64,000 nucleotides of DNA from Kineococcus rhizosphaerae (lineage in GTDB: Bacteria; Actinomycetota; Actinomycetes; Actinomycetales; Kineococcaceae): positions 124,001 through 188,000 of the forward strand of contig NZ_PVZF01000008.1 of NCBI RefSeq assembly GCF_003002055.1. The letters run 5' to 3'. Every line of letters starts with the position of its first letter. Position 1 is the stretch's first letter. The notes beneath the pieces were generated by a model that saw only the letters and a list, made by a program, of their open reading frames with translations, ran no database searches and was not told where the DNA came from. Shown piece after piece: positions 43,224 to 51,886 of this stretch. The position numbers and the translations under genes were made by a program.

Positions 43224-44663
43224 GTGAGTCCCACCAGTGCGCACCCCACCAGCAACGCGACCCGCGTGGCCGTCCTCGGCGGCGGCCCCGGCGGGTACGA
43301 AGCAGCGCTCGTCGCGGCCCAGCTCGGCGCCGACGTCACCGTCGTCGAACGCGACGGCCTCGGCGGGTCCACCGTCCTGACCGACGTCGTCCCGTCCAAG
43401 ACCCTCATCGCCACCGCCGAGCTCATGGCCACCGTCGACGGCGCCTCCGAGCTCGGGGTCCGCTTCCCCGGCGGCGGCACCCCCACCACCGAGCCCGAGG
43501 GCGCCGTCACCGTCGACCTCGCGCGCGTCAACGGCCGCGTCAAGACGCTCGCCGCCGCGCAGTCCGCCGACGTCCGCGCCCGGCTGGAGAAGGAGGGCGT
43601 GCGGATCCTGTCCGGCTCCGGCGCGCTGGAGGGCCCGCACACCCTCGTCGTGCGCGACGGCGAGGACGCCGGTGCCCGCGTCGAGGCCGACGTCACGCTC
43701 CTGTCGGTCGGGGCCAGCCCGCGGGTCCTGCCCGACGCGCAGCCCGACGGCGAGCGCATCCTCACCTGGAAGCAGGTCTACGACCTCACCGAGCTGCCCG
43801 AGCACCTGATCGTCGTCGGCTCCGGCGTCACCGGCGCCGAGTTCGCCAACGCCTACGACGCGCTCGGCGCGCACGTCACCCTCGTCTCCTCCCGCGACCG
43901 GGTCCTGCCCGGCGAGGACGCCGACGCCGCCGAGGTCCTCGAGGGCGTGTTCCGCCGCCGCGGCATGGACGTCCTGTCCCGCTCGCGCGCGCAGAAGGTC
44001 GAACGGCACGGCGACACCGTCGTCGTGACCCTTGCCGACGGCCGGACCGTCGAGGGGTCGCACTGCATCGTCGCGGTCGGGGCGATCCCCAACACCGCGG
44101 GCCTCGGGCTGGAGGAGGCGGGCGTCTGGACGACGGAGTCGGGGCACGTCGAGACCGACAAGGTCTCGCGGACCTCCGCGCGCGGCGTCTACGCGGCCGG
44201 GGACTGCACGGGCGTGTTCCCGCTCGCCTCCGTCGCAGCCATGCAGGGCCGCATCGCCATGTGGCACGCCCTCGGCGACTCCGTCGCCCCGCTGAGGTTG
44301 CGGTCGGTGGCCTCCACGGTGTTCACGTCCCCGGAGATCGCGACGGTCGGCTGGACGCAGGCCCAGATCGACTCCGGTGAGGCGCAGGGCGAGATCGTCA
44401 AGCTGCCGCTGGCGACGAACGCGCGCGCCAAGATGCTCGGCATCCACGACGGGTTCGTGAAGCTGTTCTGCCGCACCGGGTCCGGCACCGTCATCGGCGG
44501 GGTCGTCGTGGCGCCGCGGGCCAGCGAGCTCATCTTCCCCGTGACCCTGGCGGTGGAGAAGCGCCTCAACGTCGACGACGTCGCGCACGCCTTCACCATC
44601 TACCCGTCGCTGTCGGGCTCGATCGCCGAGGCCGCGCGGCAGCTGCACGTGCTCGGCGACTAG
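43224..44663 (+). CDS. lpdA: NAD(P)H-quinone dehydrogenase, LpdA type
   Basis: A 479-residue flavoprotein disulfide-reductase-fold enzyme. It has FAD motif VLGGGPGGYEAAL (17-29), NAD(P) motif VVGSGVTGAEFANAY, the ATG-like YAAGDCTG near 322 and the C-terminal dimerisation domain. The redox-active CxxxxC of lipoamide dehydrogenase is missing: the site reads GLGGSTVLTDVVPSK. This matches mycobacterial LpdA (Rv3303c), which reduces quinones instead of disulfides. The C-terminal catalytic region reads AFTIYPSLSGSIAEAAR, where HExxxHPTxSE-like residues are also changed. GTG 43224 is leaderless-like. A bidirectional hairpin terminator follows. Confidence 0.92.
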   Translation: MSPTSAHPTSNATRVAVLGGGPGGYEAALVAAQLGADVTVVERDGLGGSTVLTDVVPSKTLIATAELMATVDGASELGVRFPGGGTPTTEPEGAVTVDLARVNGRVKTLAAAQSADVRARLEKEGVRILSGSGALEGPHTLVVRDGEDAGARVEADVTLLSVGASPRVLPDAQPDGERILTWKQVYDLTELPEHLIVVGSGVTGAEFANAYDALGAHVTLVSSRDRVLPGEDADAAEVLEGVFRRRGMDVLSRSRAQKVERHGDTVVVTLADGRTVEGSHCIVAVGAIPNTAGLGLEEAGVWTTESGHVETDKVSRTSARGVYAAGDCTGVFPLASVAAMQGRIAMWHALGDSVAPLRLRSVASTVFTSPEIATVGWTQAQIDSGEAQGEIVKLPLATNARAKMLGIHDGFVKLFCRTGSGTVIGGVVVAPRASELIFPVTLAVEKRLNVDDVAHAFTIYPSLSGSIAEAARQLHVLGD

Positions 44664-44678
44664 GGACGCCACCCGCGC

Positions 44679-44713
44679 GAACGGCCCCGCGGTGCGGCAC
44701 CGCGGGGCCGTTC
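44679..44713. terminator. bidirectional terminator between lpdA and accA
   Basis: A perfect 17-bp palindrome (44679-44695 with 44697-44713) with a one-base centre; the stem core is ACGGCCCCGCGG. It sits between the convergent lpdA and acyl-CoA carboxylase genes, 15 bases from each stop. Confidence 0.85.
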
Positions 44714-44728
44714 GTCAGCGGGGCAGCC

Positions 44729-46624
44729 TCAGGCGTCGACGATCTCGCAGAGCACCGCGCCCGTCGTCGTCGTGTCGCCGGCCTTGGCCGACAGGCCCGC
44801 GATCGTGCCCGAACGGTGCGCCAGCAGCGGCTGCTCCATCTTCATCGCCTCCAGGACCGCGACGAGGTCACCCTCGGCCACCGTGTCCCCGTCCGCGACG
44901 TCGATCTTGACGATCGTGCCCTGCATGGGCGTCACGAGGGCGTTCGGGTTCGCGACCGAACCACCCCCGGCCTTGCTCTTCTTCCCGCCGCGGTGCGTCG
45001 CGGACCGGTACGCCCGCGCGACCGCCGCGCCCGTCGCCACGCCCGCGCGGGAGATCTCCTGCCCGGCCCGCGAGAGCTGCGCGTTCAGCTGCTCGACCGG
45101 GATCGAGACCTCCAGCCGCTTGCCCGCGACCTCGACGACGATCGTCTCCCGGTGCGGCGCCCCCTCGCCGGCCGCCTCCAGGGCACCCGACCCCGGCATC
45201 TTCGACGCGTCGAACTCCGGGGACTCGATCCAGCGCGTGTGGACCGTGAAACCCTCCGCGCTCGACGCCGCGAACGCCGGGTCCGTCACCACCGTGCGGT
45301 GGAACGGGATGACCGTGGGAACCCCCTCGACGACGAACTCGCCCAGCGCGCGCGCCGCCCGCGCCAGCGCCTGCTCGCGCGTCGCCCCCGTCACGATCAG
45401 CTTGGCCAGCAGCGAGTCGAAGTCCTGGGAGATCTCCACGCCGCCGCTCACGGCCGCCGCGCGCGGGTCGATCCCCGTGTCGACCCGGACCCCCGGGCCC
45501 GACGGCAGGGAGAACCGGGTCAGCTTGCCCGGGCGGGGCAGGAAGTTCGCGCTCGGGTCCTCGCCGTTGATGCGGAACTCGATCGCGTGGCCGCGGGTGG
45601 CGACCTCGGAATACCCCAGGTGCTCACCGCGGGCGATGCGGAACTGCTCCACGACGAGGTCGATCCCGCTGATCTCCTCCGTCACCGGGTGCTCCACCTG
45701 CAGGCGGGTGTTCACCTCCAGGAAGGCCAGCGTCCCGTCGGCCGCGACGAGGAACTCCACCGTGCCCGCCCCGACGTACCCGGCCTCCTTGACGATGGCC
45801 AGCGACGCGCGGCGCAGCTCGGCGTCCTGCTCGGGCGTCAGGAACGGCGCGGGCGCCTCCTCGACGAGCTTCTGGTGCCGGCGCTGCAGCGAGCAGTCGC
45901 GCGTGGAGACGACCACCGCCCCGCCGTGCGCGTCGGCCAGCACCTGCGTCTCGACGTGCCGGGGACGGTCCAGGTAGCGCTCGACGAAGCACTCGCCGCG
46001 GCCGAACGCGGCCTCGGCCTCGCGGACCGCGGAGGCGAACAGCTCCGGGACGTCCTCGCGCTCGCGGGCCACCTTCAGCCCGCGGCCCCCGCCCCCGAAG
46101 GCCGCCTTGATGGCGATGGGCAGACCGTGCTCGTCGGCGAAGGCGAGCACCTCCTCCGGGCCCGACACCGGGTCCGGCGTCCCCGCCACCAGCGGGGCCC
46201 CCGCCCGCGCCGCCAGGTGACGCGCGGACACCTTGTCGCCCAGCGCCTCGATCGCCGCCGGCGGCGGACCGATCCACGTCAGCCCCGCGTCGATCACGGC
46301 CTGCGCGAACGCGGCGTTCTCCGACAGGAACCCGTAGCCCGGGTGCACGGCGTCGGCCCCGGCGCGGTGGGCGACCGCGATGATCTTCGCCGCGTCCAGG
46401 TAGGACTCCTTGGCGGTCCTGCCGCCCAGGGCGTACGCCTCGTCGGCGCTGCGCACGTGCAGCGCGTCGCGGTCCCCCTCGGAGTACACCGCCACGGACT
46501 TCAGCCCCGCGTCGCGGGCGGCGCGCACGACGCGGACGGCGATCTCCCCGCGGTTGGCCACGAGGACCTTCGTCACCGGACCGGTGATCCCCGAGGACAC
46601 GGCGGCGGGCTCGGGGGAGGTCAT
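44729..46624 (-). CDS. accA: acyl-CoA carboxylase alpha chain (biotin carboxylase + BCCP)
   Basis: A 631-residue AccA3/AccA2-type protein: biotin carboxylase N-domain ([21 protein letters not shown], 19-39), ATP-grasp ([42 protein letters not shown]), C-domain, a linker rich in Ala/Gly/Ser/Lys, and the biotinyl domain with EAMKMEQ (K595 biotinylated). It supplies carboxybiotin for acetyl- and propionyl-CoA carboxylases in fatty-acid synthesis. BirA, which attaches biotin, is encoded at 50165. The carboxyltransferase (accD) is not in the window. ATG 46624 has CGGAG upstream. Confidence 0.96.
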   Translation of the reverse strand: MTSPEPAAVSSGITGPVTKVLVANRGEIAVRVVRAARDAGLKSVAVYSEGDRDALHVRSADEAYALGGRTAKESYLDAAKIIAVAHRAGADAVHPGYGFLSENAAFAQAVIDAGLTWIGPPPAAIEALGDKVSARHLAARAGAPLVAGTPDPVSGPEEVLAFADEHGLPIAIKAAFGGGGRGLKVAREREDVPELFASAVREAEAAFGRGECFVERYLDRPRHVETQVLADAHGGAVVVSTRDCSLQRRHQKLVEEAPAPFLTPEQDAELRRASLAIVKEAGYVGAGTVEFLVAADGTLAFLEVNTRLQVEHPVTEEISGIDLVVEQFRIARGEHLGYSEVATRGHAIEFRINGEDPSANFLPRPGKLTRFSLPSGPGVRVDTGIDPRAAAVSGGVEISQDFDSLLAKLIVTGATREQALARAARALGEFVVEGVPTVIPFHRTVVTDPAFAASSAEGFTVHTRWIESPEFDASKMPGSGALEAAGEGAPHRETIVVEVAGKRLEVSIPVEQLNAQLSRAGQEISRAGVATGAAVARAYRSATHRGGKKSKAGGGSVANPNALVTPMQGTIVKIDVADGDTVAEGDLVAVLEAMKMEQPLLAHRSGTIAGLSAKAGDTTTTGAVLCEIVDA

Positions 46625-46688
46625 GCGGCGTCTCCGGGGGAGTCGAAGGTGGGGGGAGCGGGACGAGGGCTGAGGATACCCGCGCCCG

Positions 46689-47315
46689 CTACCCCCGCGA
46701 CGCCCACAGGTCGGTCCACACGACCCCCGCCTCGCGCACGAGGTCGCGCAGCAGCGGCAGCGAGACCCCCACCACCGCGTGGTGGTCGCCCTCGACCCCC
46801 GTCACGAAGGCCCCGCCGAGGCCGTCGATCGTGAACGCCCCCGCCACCGCCAGCGGCTCCCCGGTCGCCACGTACGCCTCGATCTCGGCGTCGGAGACGT
46901 CCGCGAAGTGGACCGTCACGCTCGCCACGCCCCCGATGGTCGCGCCCGAGCCCTCGTCCCGGTCGTCGATCAGCCAGTGCCCCGTGTGCAGGACCCCGCT
47001 GCGGCCCCGCATCGCCCGCCACCGCTCGGTGGCCTCCTGCGCGCTCGCGGGCTTGCCGAACACCTGCCCGTCGAAGGCCAGGACGGAGTCGCAGCCCAGG
47101 ATCAGCGCGTCCTCGGGACGCTCGTCGTTCGCGGCGACGTCCTCGGCCTTGGCCTTGGCCAGGACCAGGCACACGTCCTCGGCGTCGGTGACGCCGTAGC
47201 GCTCCACGACGGCGGGTTCGTCGACCGCCGAGACCAGGACCGCCGGGTCCAGGCCGGCGGCGCGCAGGGTCGCGAGGCGGGCGGGGGAGGCGGAGGCGAG
47301 GAGCAGCGACGTCAC
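46689..47315 (-). CDS. maf: Maf-like nucleotide pyrophosphatase
   Basis: A 208-residue Maf/Ham1-type protein that hydrolyses non-canonical or modified NTPs. The signature [18 protein letters not shown] is at 4-21, with [19 protein letters not shown] near 76-94 and the C-terminal [33 protein letters not shown] 47315 is chosen from AACGAT 7 bases upstream; an ATG at 47324 overlaps that box and is an alternative. It lies 64 bases upstream of accA, as in other actinobacteria. Confidence 0.92.
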   Translation of the reverse strand: MTSLLLASASPARLATLRAAGLDPAVLVSAVDEPAVVERYGVTDAEDVCLVLAKAKAEDVAANDERPEDALILGCDSVLAFDGQVFGKPASAQEATERWRAMRGRSGVLHTGHWLIDDRDEGSGATIGGVASVTVHFADVSDAEIEAYVATGEPLAVAGAFTIDGLGGAFVTGVEGDHHAVVGVSLPLLRDLVREAGVVWTDLWASRG

Positions 47316-47356
47316 GGCGCACATCGTTCCACGCGCCGCGGGGCCGGTCGGGGTCC

Positions 47357-47407
47357 GGACCGTTGACGCGACGGTGCGAAAGGTTCGTGCCGTCGCGTCA
47401 ACGGTCC
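47357..47407. repeat. 51-base palindrome related in layout to the dispersed element
   Basis: Bases 47357-47380 pair with 47384-47407 (22 of 24 bp) around a 3-base AGG loop. The arm begins GGACCGTTGACGCGACGG. GTTGAC lies 5 bases in from the end, as in 250-302 and 29655-29707 (6 bases in), but the rest of the arm differs. It lies between the DUF885 stop and the maf start. Confidence 0.75.
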
Positions 47408-47428
47408 ACCAGGGGCTGTCACGCAGGG

Positions 47429-49051
47429 TCAGGGCAGGAGAGTCGAGCGCAGCACGTCCAGCCCGACCGACCCCACGTCCAGGGCCCGCCGGTGGAACGC
47501 CTTGAGGTCGAACGCGGCTCCCTCGTGCGCCCGCACGTCCTCGCGCAGCGCCGCCCACAACCGTTCGCCGACCTTGTAGCTCGGCGCCTGCCCCGCCCAG
47601 CCCAGGTAGCGGTCCAGCTCGAAGCGCAGGACGTCGGGGTGGTTGCCGGACACCGAGCGCAGGTAGTCCCACGCCTTCGCGTACGTCCAGGCCCCGCCGT
47701 CGGGGGCCGGCAGCCCGCAGTGGATCCCGATGTCCAGCACGACGCGGCCCGCGCGCAGCAGCTGCGCGTCGAGCATCCCGAGCACCTCGCCCGGGCCGTG
47801 CAGGAAGCCGAGGTCCTGCATGAGCCGTTCGGCGTACAGCGCCCAGCCCTCGCCGTGCCCGGAGACCCAGCACCCCTGCCGGCGCCAGCGGTTCAGCACC
47901 TCGCTGCGCACGGCCGTCTGACCGATCTGCAGGTGGTGGCCGGGGACCCCCTCGTGGTGGACGGTCGTCGCCTCCCGCCACGTCGAGAACGCCGTCTGCC
48001 CCGCCGGCACCGCCCACCACATCCGGCCCGGGCGGGTGAAGTCCTCGCTGGGGCCGGTGTAGTAGATGACGCCGCTGGTGGTCGGCGCGATCCGGCACTC
48101 CAGCCGCCGGATCTGCTCGGGGATGTCGAAGTGCTCGCCCTGCAGCGCGTCGACGGTGGCGTCGGACCGGTCCTGCATCCACGCCCGGAAGTTCTCCGCC
48201 CCCTGCACGACCACCCCCGGGTCCGCGTCGAGCGCCGCGGCCGCGGCCGCGGCGTCGCCCGAGCCGGTGATCTGCCGGGCCACGTCCGCCATCTCCGCCC
48301 GCAGCCGCGCGACCTCCTCCAGACCCCACGCGTACGTCTCGTCGAGGTCGATCCGCGCCCCCACGTGGAACTGCGACCACAGCGCGTACCGGTCGCGGCC
48401 CACGGCGTCGGCCGCGGGCGCCTGCGGCAGCAGTTCGGTCCGCAGGAACCGCGCCAGGTCCGCGTACGCCTGCGCCGCCGCGGCGCCGGCCGCCTCCACG
48501 CCCCGGCCCGCCCCGAAGGTCGCGAAGAAGCCCGTCGCGTTCTCGGCCGCCTCCGTCGCGCACGCCTCGACCTGCCGCACCGCCGCGACCCGGCCGGCCG
48601 CCGCGGCCGCGCGCAACGACTCCACGTACCCCGCGAGCGCCGCCGGGACGGCGGCCAGGCGCTCGCCGACGACCTGCCAGTCGGCGTCGGTCGCGGTGGG
48701 CAGCAGGTCGAAGACCATGCGCAGGTCCTGGACGGGGGAGGCGATGACGTTGAGGTCGCCGAGCAGCTCGCCCGCGTCGTGCAGGGCGACCTCGAGGCCG
48801 AGGCGGTCCCGCATCGCGGCGACGGTGACGCGGTCGACGTCGTCGACCGCGGGGGTCCGCTCCAGCTCGCGCAGGGTCGCGCGGTTCGCGTCGGCCACGG
48901 CCGCCAGGCCCGCGGGGGAGCGGTCCCCGAGCCCGGGGGCCGGGTCGGGGGCGCCCAGGCTCAGGGCGAGCGTCGGCTGCAGCCGCAGCACCGTCTCGAA
49001 GTGGTCTTCGGCGATGGTGTCGACGGCCGTCGGGCGGCGCTGCTGGTCCAC
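47429..49051 (-). CDS. DUF885 family putative metallopeptidase
   Basis: A 540-residue DUF885 protein. The zinc-site candidate is TTVHHEGVPGHHLQIGQ (near 346-362; HExxxH-like with an extra glycine/proline), with SGHGEGWALYAERLMQDLGF about 30 residues later giving the third ligand. Both are family hallmarks. No signal peptide is seen, so it is cytoplasmic. GTG 49051 has TAGGGT (49058-49063) 6 bases upstream. Homologues are annotated as carboxypeptidases, but activity has been shown for few members. Confidence 0.85.
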   Translation of the reverse strand: MDQQRRPTAVDTIAEDHFETVLRLQPTLALSLGAPDPAPGLGDRSPAGLAAVADANRATLRELERTPAVDDVDRVTVAAMRDRLGLEVALHDAGELLGDLNVIASPVQDLRMVFDLLPTATDADWQVVGERLAAVPAALAGYVESLRAAAAAGRVAAVRQVEACATEAAENATGFFATFGAGRGVEAAGAAAAQAYADLARFLRTELLPQAPAADAVGRDRYALWSQFHVGARIDLDETYAWGLEEVARLRAEMADVARQITGSGDAAAAAAALDADPGVVVQGAENFRAWMQDRSDATVDALQGEHFDIPEQIRRLECRIAPTTSGVIYYTGPSEDFTRPGRMWWAVPAGQTAFSTWREATTVHHEGVPGHHLQIGQTAVRSEVLNRWRRQGCWVSGHGEGWALYAERLMQDLGFLHGPGEVLGMLDAQLLRAGRVVLDIGIHCGLPAPDGGAWTYAKAWDYLRSVSGNHPDVLRFELDRYLGWAGQAPSYKVGERLWAALREDVRAHEGAAFDLKAFHRRALDVGSVGLDVLRSTLLP

Positions 49052-49067
49052 GGCACGACCCTAGTGA

Positions 49068-50078
49068 TCACGACCCCGCGGCGGGAGCCTTCTGCGCAGC
49101 CGACTCCAGCAGGGGCACGAGCCGGTCCAGCAGCCACGGCAGGCTGAGCACGGTCGCGGACGTGGCCGTCACGAGGGTCTCGTCGTCGAACCAGGCGACG
49201 GCGTCGGCAGCCACCGCGGGCATCGTGGCGAAGACGGGGTCGGCGCGCAGCTGGTCGCGGGTCAGCCCGCCGTACCCGACGAGCACGTCGGAGTCGAGGT
49301 CGCGCACGCGTTCCTTGGCGACCTCGGCGTAGAACGTCGCCTCCTGCGCGGCCAGCGCGGTGATGCCGGGGGCGTCGACGAGGCCCAGCTCGTGCATGAC
49401 GTCGACGCGCGGGTCGCCGGGCAGGTACGCCGACAGGCCCTGCTGGGAGGCGTAGACGTAGCTGAACGTCCTGCCCCGCAGCGCGGGGGCCGCCTCGGCG
49501 CGGGCGGCGAGGTCGGCCTCGGTGGAGGCCACGAGCGCCTGCGCCTCGGCGGTCCTGCCGATCGCCTGCCCGACGAGCCTGACCTGGTCCTGCCAGGTCG
49601 TCAGCCACGGCTGGTCGGGGTAGCCGACCGTCGGGGCGATCTTCGACAGCGTCGCGTAGTCGTCGGCCGTGATGCCCGAGTAGACGGCGAGGACCAGGTC
49701 CGGGGCCAGGGCGGTGATCTGCTCGAACGGCAGCTCGCCGGACGTTGGGTTCGGTAGGAACGTCGTGGTCGCGGCGTCGAAGTGACCCTGCCACCAGGGC
49801 AGCGTCCCGTCGGGCAGGCCGCCGTAGGTCACCTCGGGGACGGCGACCGTCTGCCCGCCCAGGGCCCACAGCGCCTCCTGGGACCCCCAGCCGAGGCAGA
49901 CGACGCGCTGCGGCGCGGCCCCGACCGTGGTGGTGCCGAGGGCGTGGGTGATCGTCGCCGGGAAGGCGCCGTCGGGGGTGGCGGCGGGTTCGGCCGTGGC
50001 CTGCTCGCCGGAGCCGCAGGCGGCGGCCAGGGCGAGGAGCGGGACGGTGGCCAGCAGGGCGCGACGCGTCGTGCGCAC
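49068..50078 (-). CDS. iron-siderophore ABC transporter substrate-binding lipoprotein
   Basis: A 336-residue FepB/FecB-type lipoprotein with signal MRTTRRALLATVPLLALAAAC (lipobox cysteine C21) and two periplasmic-binding lobes (PQRVVCLGWGSQEALWALGG; FEQITALAPDLVLAVYSGITADDYATLSKIAPTV; HELGLVDAPG). GTG 50078 has CAGGAG 6 bases upstream. A DmdR/IdeR-like iron box overlaps the promoter at 50099-50117. No permease or ATPase gene is adjacent, so it must work with a transporter encoded elsewhere. Confidence 0.92.
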   Translation of the reverse strand: MRTTRRALLATVPLLALAAACGSGEQATAEPAATPDGAFPATITHALGTTTVGAAPQRVVCLGWGSQEALWALGGQTVAVPEVTYGGLPDGTLPWWQGHFDAATTTFLPNPTSGELPFEQITALAPDLVLAVYSGITADDYATLSKIAPTVGYPDQPWLTTWQDQVRLVGQAIGRTAEAQALVASTEADLAARAEAAPALRGRTFSYVYASQQGLSAYLPGDPRVDVMHELGLVDAPGITALAAQEATFYAEVAKERVRDLDSDVLVGYGGLTRDQLRADPVFATMPAVAADAVAWFDDETLVTATSATVLSLPWLLDRLVPLLESAAQKAPAAGS

Positions 50079-50098
50079 AGGGACTCCTGAGGTCGAGG

Positions 50099-50117
50099 GT
50101 AGGGAAGGCTCACCTCA
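50099..50117 (-). promoter_or_regulatory. iron box (DmdR/IdeR-type operator)
   Basis: TGAGGTGAGCCTTCCCTAC on the minus strand matches the 19-base consensus TTAGGTTAGGCTAACCTAA at 13 positions, with AGG/CCT half-sites symmetric about the centre. It starts 21 bases upstream of the siderophore lipoprotein start, the right place to repress it when iron is plentiful. Confidence 0.65.
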
Positions 50118-50164
50118 CCACAAGATCGTGCCGGGGCGAAATCCCGGCCTGCGAGGATCGGGGC

Positions 50165-50992
50165 GTGGACACCCCCGCCGACCCCGCCCGGCCCGGCTCG
50201 GACTGGACCGACCTCGACCGGCCACCGCTGCGGGCCACCGCCCTGCGCACCGCCCTCGTCGGCCCGCGGGGCTGGAGCCGCCTCGACGTCGTCACCAGCA
50301 CCGGGTCCACCAACGTGGACCTGCTCGCCGACGAGGGCGCCCCGCACGGCGCCGTCCTCGTCGCCGACCACCAGGCCGCGGGGCGGGGACGCCTCGGGCG
50401 CACGTGGTCGGCACCGCCCCGGTCCTCCCTGGCCGTCTCCGTCCTGCTGCGGCCCGCGCAGCCCCCGGCCCGCTGGTCGCTGCTGCCGCTGGTGACGGGG
50501 ATCGCGGTCGTCGACACGCTCGCCGCCCTGGGGGTGCAGGCCGGGCTGAAGTGGCCCAACGACGTCCTCGTCACCGGCCCGGACCGGCCGGGGAAGGTCT
50601 GCGGGATCCTCTGCGAGGCCCGGCCCGACCGCGTCGTGCTCGGAGCCGGGATCAACGTCTCGCTGCGCTCGGAGGAGCTGCCCGTCGACACCGCCACCTC
50701 GATCGCCCTCGCCGGGGCCCGGGCGCAGGACCGCGACACCGTCCTGCGCCGCTACCTGCGCGCGCTGGCGCTGCGGGTCCAGGCGTGGGAAGCGGGCCAG
50801 GACCCCCTGGACGCCTACCGCGGGGTGAGCTCCACGATCGGGGCGCAGGTCCGCGCCCAGCTGCCCGACGGCTCGTCGCTGGAGGGGACGGCGATCGACG
50901 TCGACGCCGACGGCCGCCTCGTCGTGCAGACCTCAGACGGTGCCCGGACGAGCCTGGCTGCGGCGGACGTCGTCCACCTGCGTCCCCGCTGA
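50165..50992 (+). CDS. birA: biotin-[acetyl-CoA-carboxylase] ligase
   Basis: A 275-residue group I biotin protein ligase without a DNA-binding domain. STGSTNVDLLADEGAPHG (45-62), GRGRLGRTWSAPP (73-85) and GLKWPNDVLV (near 120) form the biotinyl-AMP site; the C-terminal SH3-like domain is present. It attaches biotin to K595 of the AccA protein encoded 3.5 kb away. GTG 50165 has GAGGAT (50153-50158) 6 bases upstream. Its last 60 bases overlap the GtrA gene antisense. Confidence 0.95.
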   Translation: MDTPADPARPGSDWTDLDRPPLRATALRTALVGPRGWSRLDVVTSTGSTNVDLLADEGAPHGAVLVADHQAAGRGRLGRTWSAPPRSSLAVSVLLRPAQPPARWSLLPLVTGIAVVDTLAALGVQAGLKWPNDVLVTGPDRPGKVCGILCEARPDRVVLGAGINVSLRSEELPVDTATSIALAGARAQDRDTVLRRYLRALALRVQAWEAGQDPLDAYRGVSSTIGAQVRAQLPDGSSLEGTAIDVDADGRLVVQTSDGARTSLAAADVVHLRPR

Positions 50993-51517
50993 CGGCTGCT
51001 CGGCGTGCGGGGGGTGGGGCTGCCACCCCTCCTCGCGCAGCTCGTCGACGAACACGAACCGGCGGTAGGCCCACCAGCGGAACAGCGTCCCGAGCGCGAC
51101 GCCGACGACCTTGGCCGAGATGTTGGAGGCCAACGGCCCGCGCAGGTCCAGCACGTAGTACGTGAAGGCCAGGCAGACCAGCGAGATGAGCAGCCCGAAG
51201 CCGTTCATCACGAAGAACAGCAGGAGCTCGCGCGGGGCCGAGGCGCGGCGGCGGTGCCGGAACGTCCAGTAGCGGTTGCCCAGCCAGGCCACGACGATGC
51301 TCAGCAGCACCGAGATCACGTTGGCGGTCAGCGGTTTGCCGTGCAGGACGCCGACGCCGTCGGGGCCGGCGTAGCGCAGCAGGTTGAACACCCCGAAGTC
51401 GGTGACGAAGGCGACGGCGCCGACGATGCCGAACTTGGCGGCCTCGCGGGCCAGGACCTCGTAGGTGTCGCGCAGCCTGCGCACGAGACCTGCGCCGTCC
51501 CGTTCGTTCCCGCTCAC
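50933..51517 (-). CDS. GtrA family membrane protein
   Basis: A 194-residue protein with four helices of the GtrA fold (KFGIVGAVAFVTDFGVFNLLRY; VISVLLSIVVAWLGNRYWTF; FFVMNGFGLLISLVCLAFTYYVL; KVVGVALGTLFRWWAYRRFVF). GtrA proteins are thought to move polyprenyl-linked sugars across the membrane for surface glycans. GTG 51517 is chosen from GAGGGGA 5 bases upstream. The C-terminal 30 residues lie antisense to birA. Neighbourhood to purK/purE matches the mycobacterial order (Rv3277 region, from memory). Confidence 0.88.
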   Translation of the reverse strand: MSGNERDGAGLVRRLRDTYEVLAREAAKFGIVGAVAFVTDFGVFNLLRYAGPDGVGVLHGKPLTANVISVLLSIVVAWLGNRYWTFRHRRRASAPRELLLFFVMNGFGLLISLVCLAFTYYVLDLRGPLASNISAKVVGVALGTLFRWWAYRRFVFVDELREEGWQPHPPHAEQPSAGTQVDDVRRSQARPGTV

Positions 51518-51592
51518 TCGCGTCCCCTCGTCGTGACCTGTCGACCCTGCGGCCACGCAGTCTGACGGGTCATGCTGGGAACCGGCTCCACC

Positions 51593-51739
51593 TCAGCGTT
51601 CGAGCGGGGCGCGTGTCTCGGCCGGGGTGTTCGCCGGGGTCTTCGCCGACGAGCTGCGGGGGGTGAGGTGGTCCTCCATCTTCATCGCTCCGACGATCCC
51701 GATGACGACGAACGTGATGCAGACGATCACGGTGAACAA
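51593..51739 (-). CDS. possible 48-residue single-helix membrane protein
   Basis: A short reading frame with one clear transmembrane helix (FTVIVCITFVVIGIVGAMK) and a polar Ser/Pro/Thr-rich tail. TTG 51739 is suggested by GGAGGGGG located 6 bases upstream; a GTG three codons later is an alternative. It lies in the 369-base gap between GtrA and PurK, which otherwise shows only the purK promoter. The hydrophobic segment and ribosome site argue for a real gene, but it is unproven. Confidence 0.45.
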   Translation of the reverse strand: MFTVIVCITFVVIGIVGAMKMEDHLTPRSSSAKTPANTPAETRAPLER

Positions 51740-51886
51740 CGAACTCCCCCTCCGTGGGTCCGCGCCGCGGGTGCCGGGCGCGTGGGACAAGCGTCGCGCA
51801 CGTCGACGCAGCGGGCATCCCGGGGGTTCCATCGGCCGAACGGGTGAGGACCTGAGGGGGCCGCAGGGCCACTACCCTTGACGCAC

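Noticed and set aside
43224-44663. Annotating this gene as dihydrolipoamide dehydrogenase
   Set aside because: Both cysteines of the redox disulfide are missing, so it cannot act on lipoamide; the LpdA quinone reductase type fits better.
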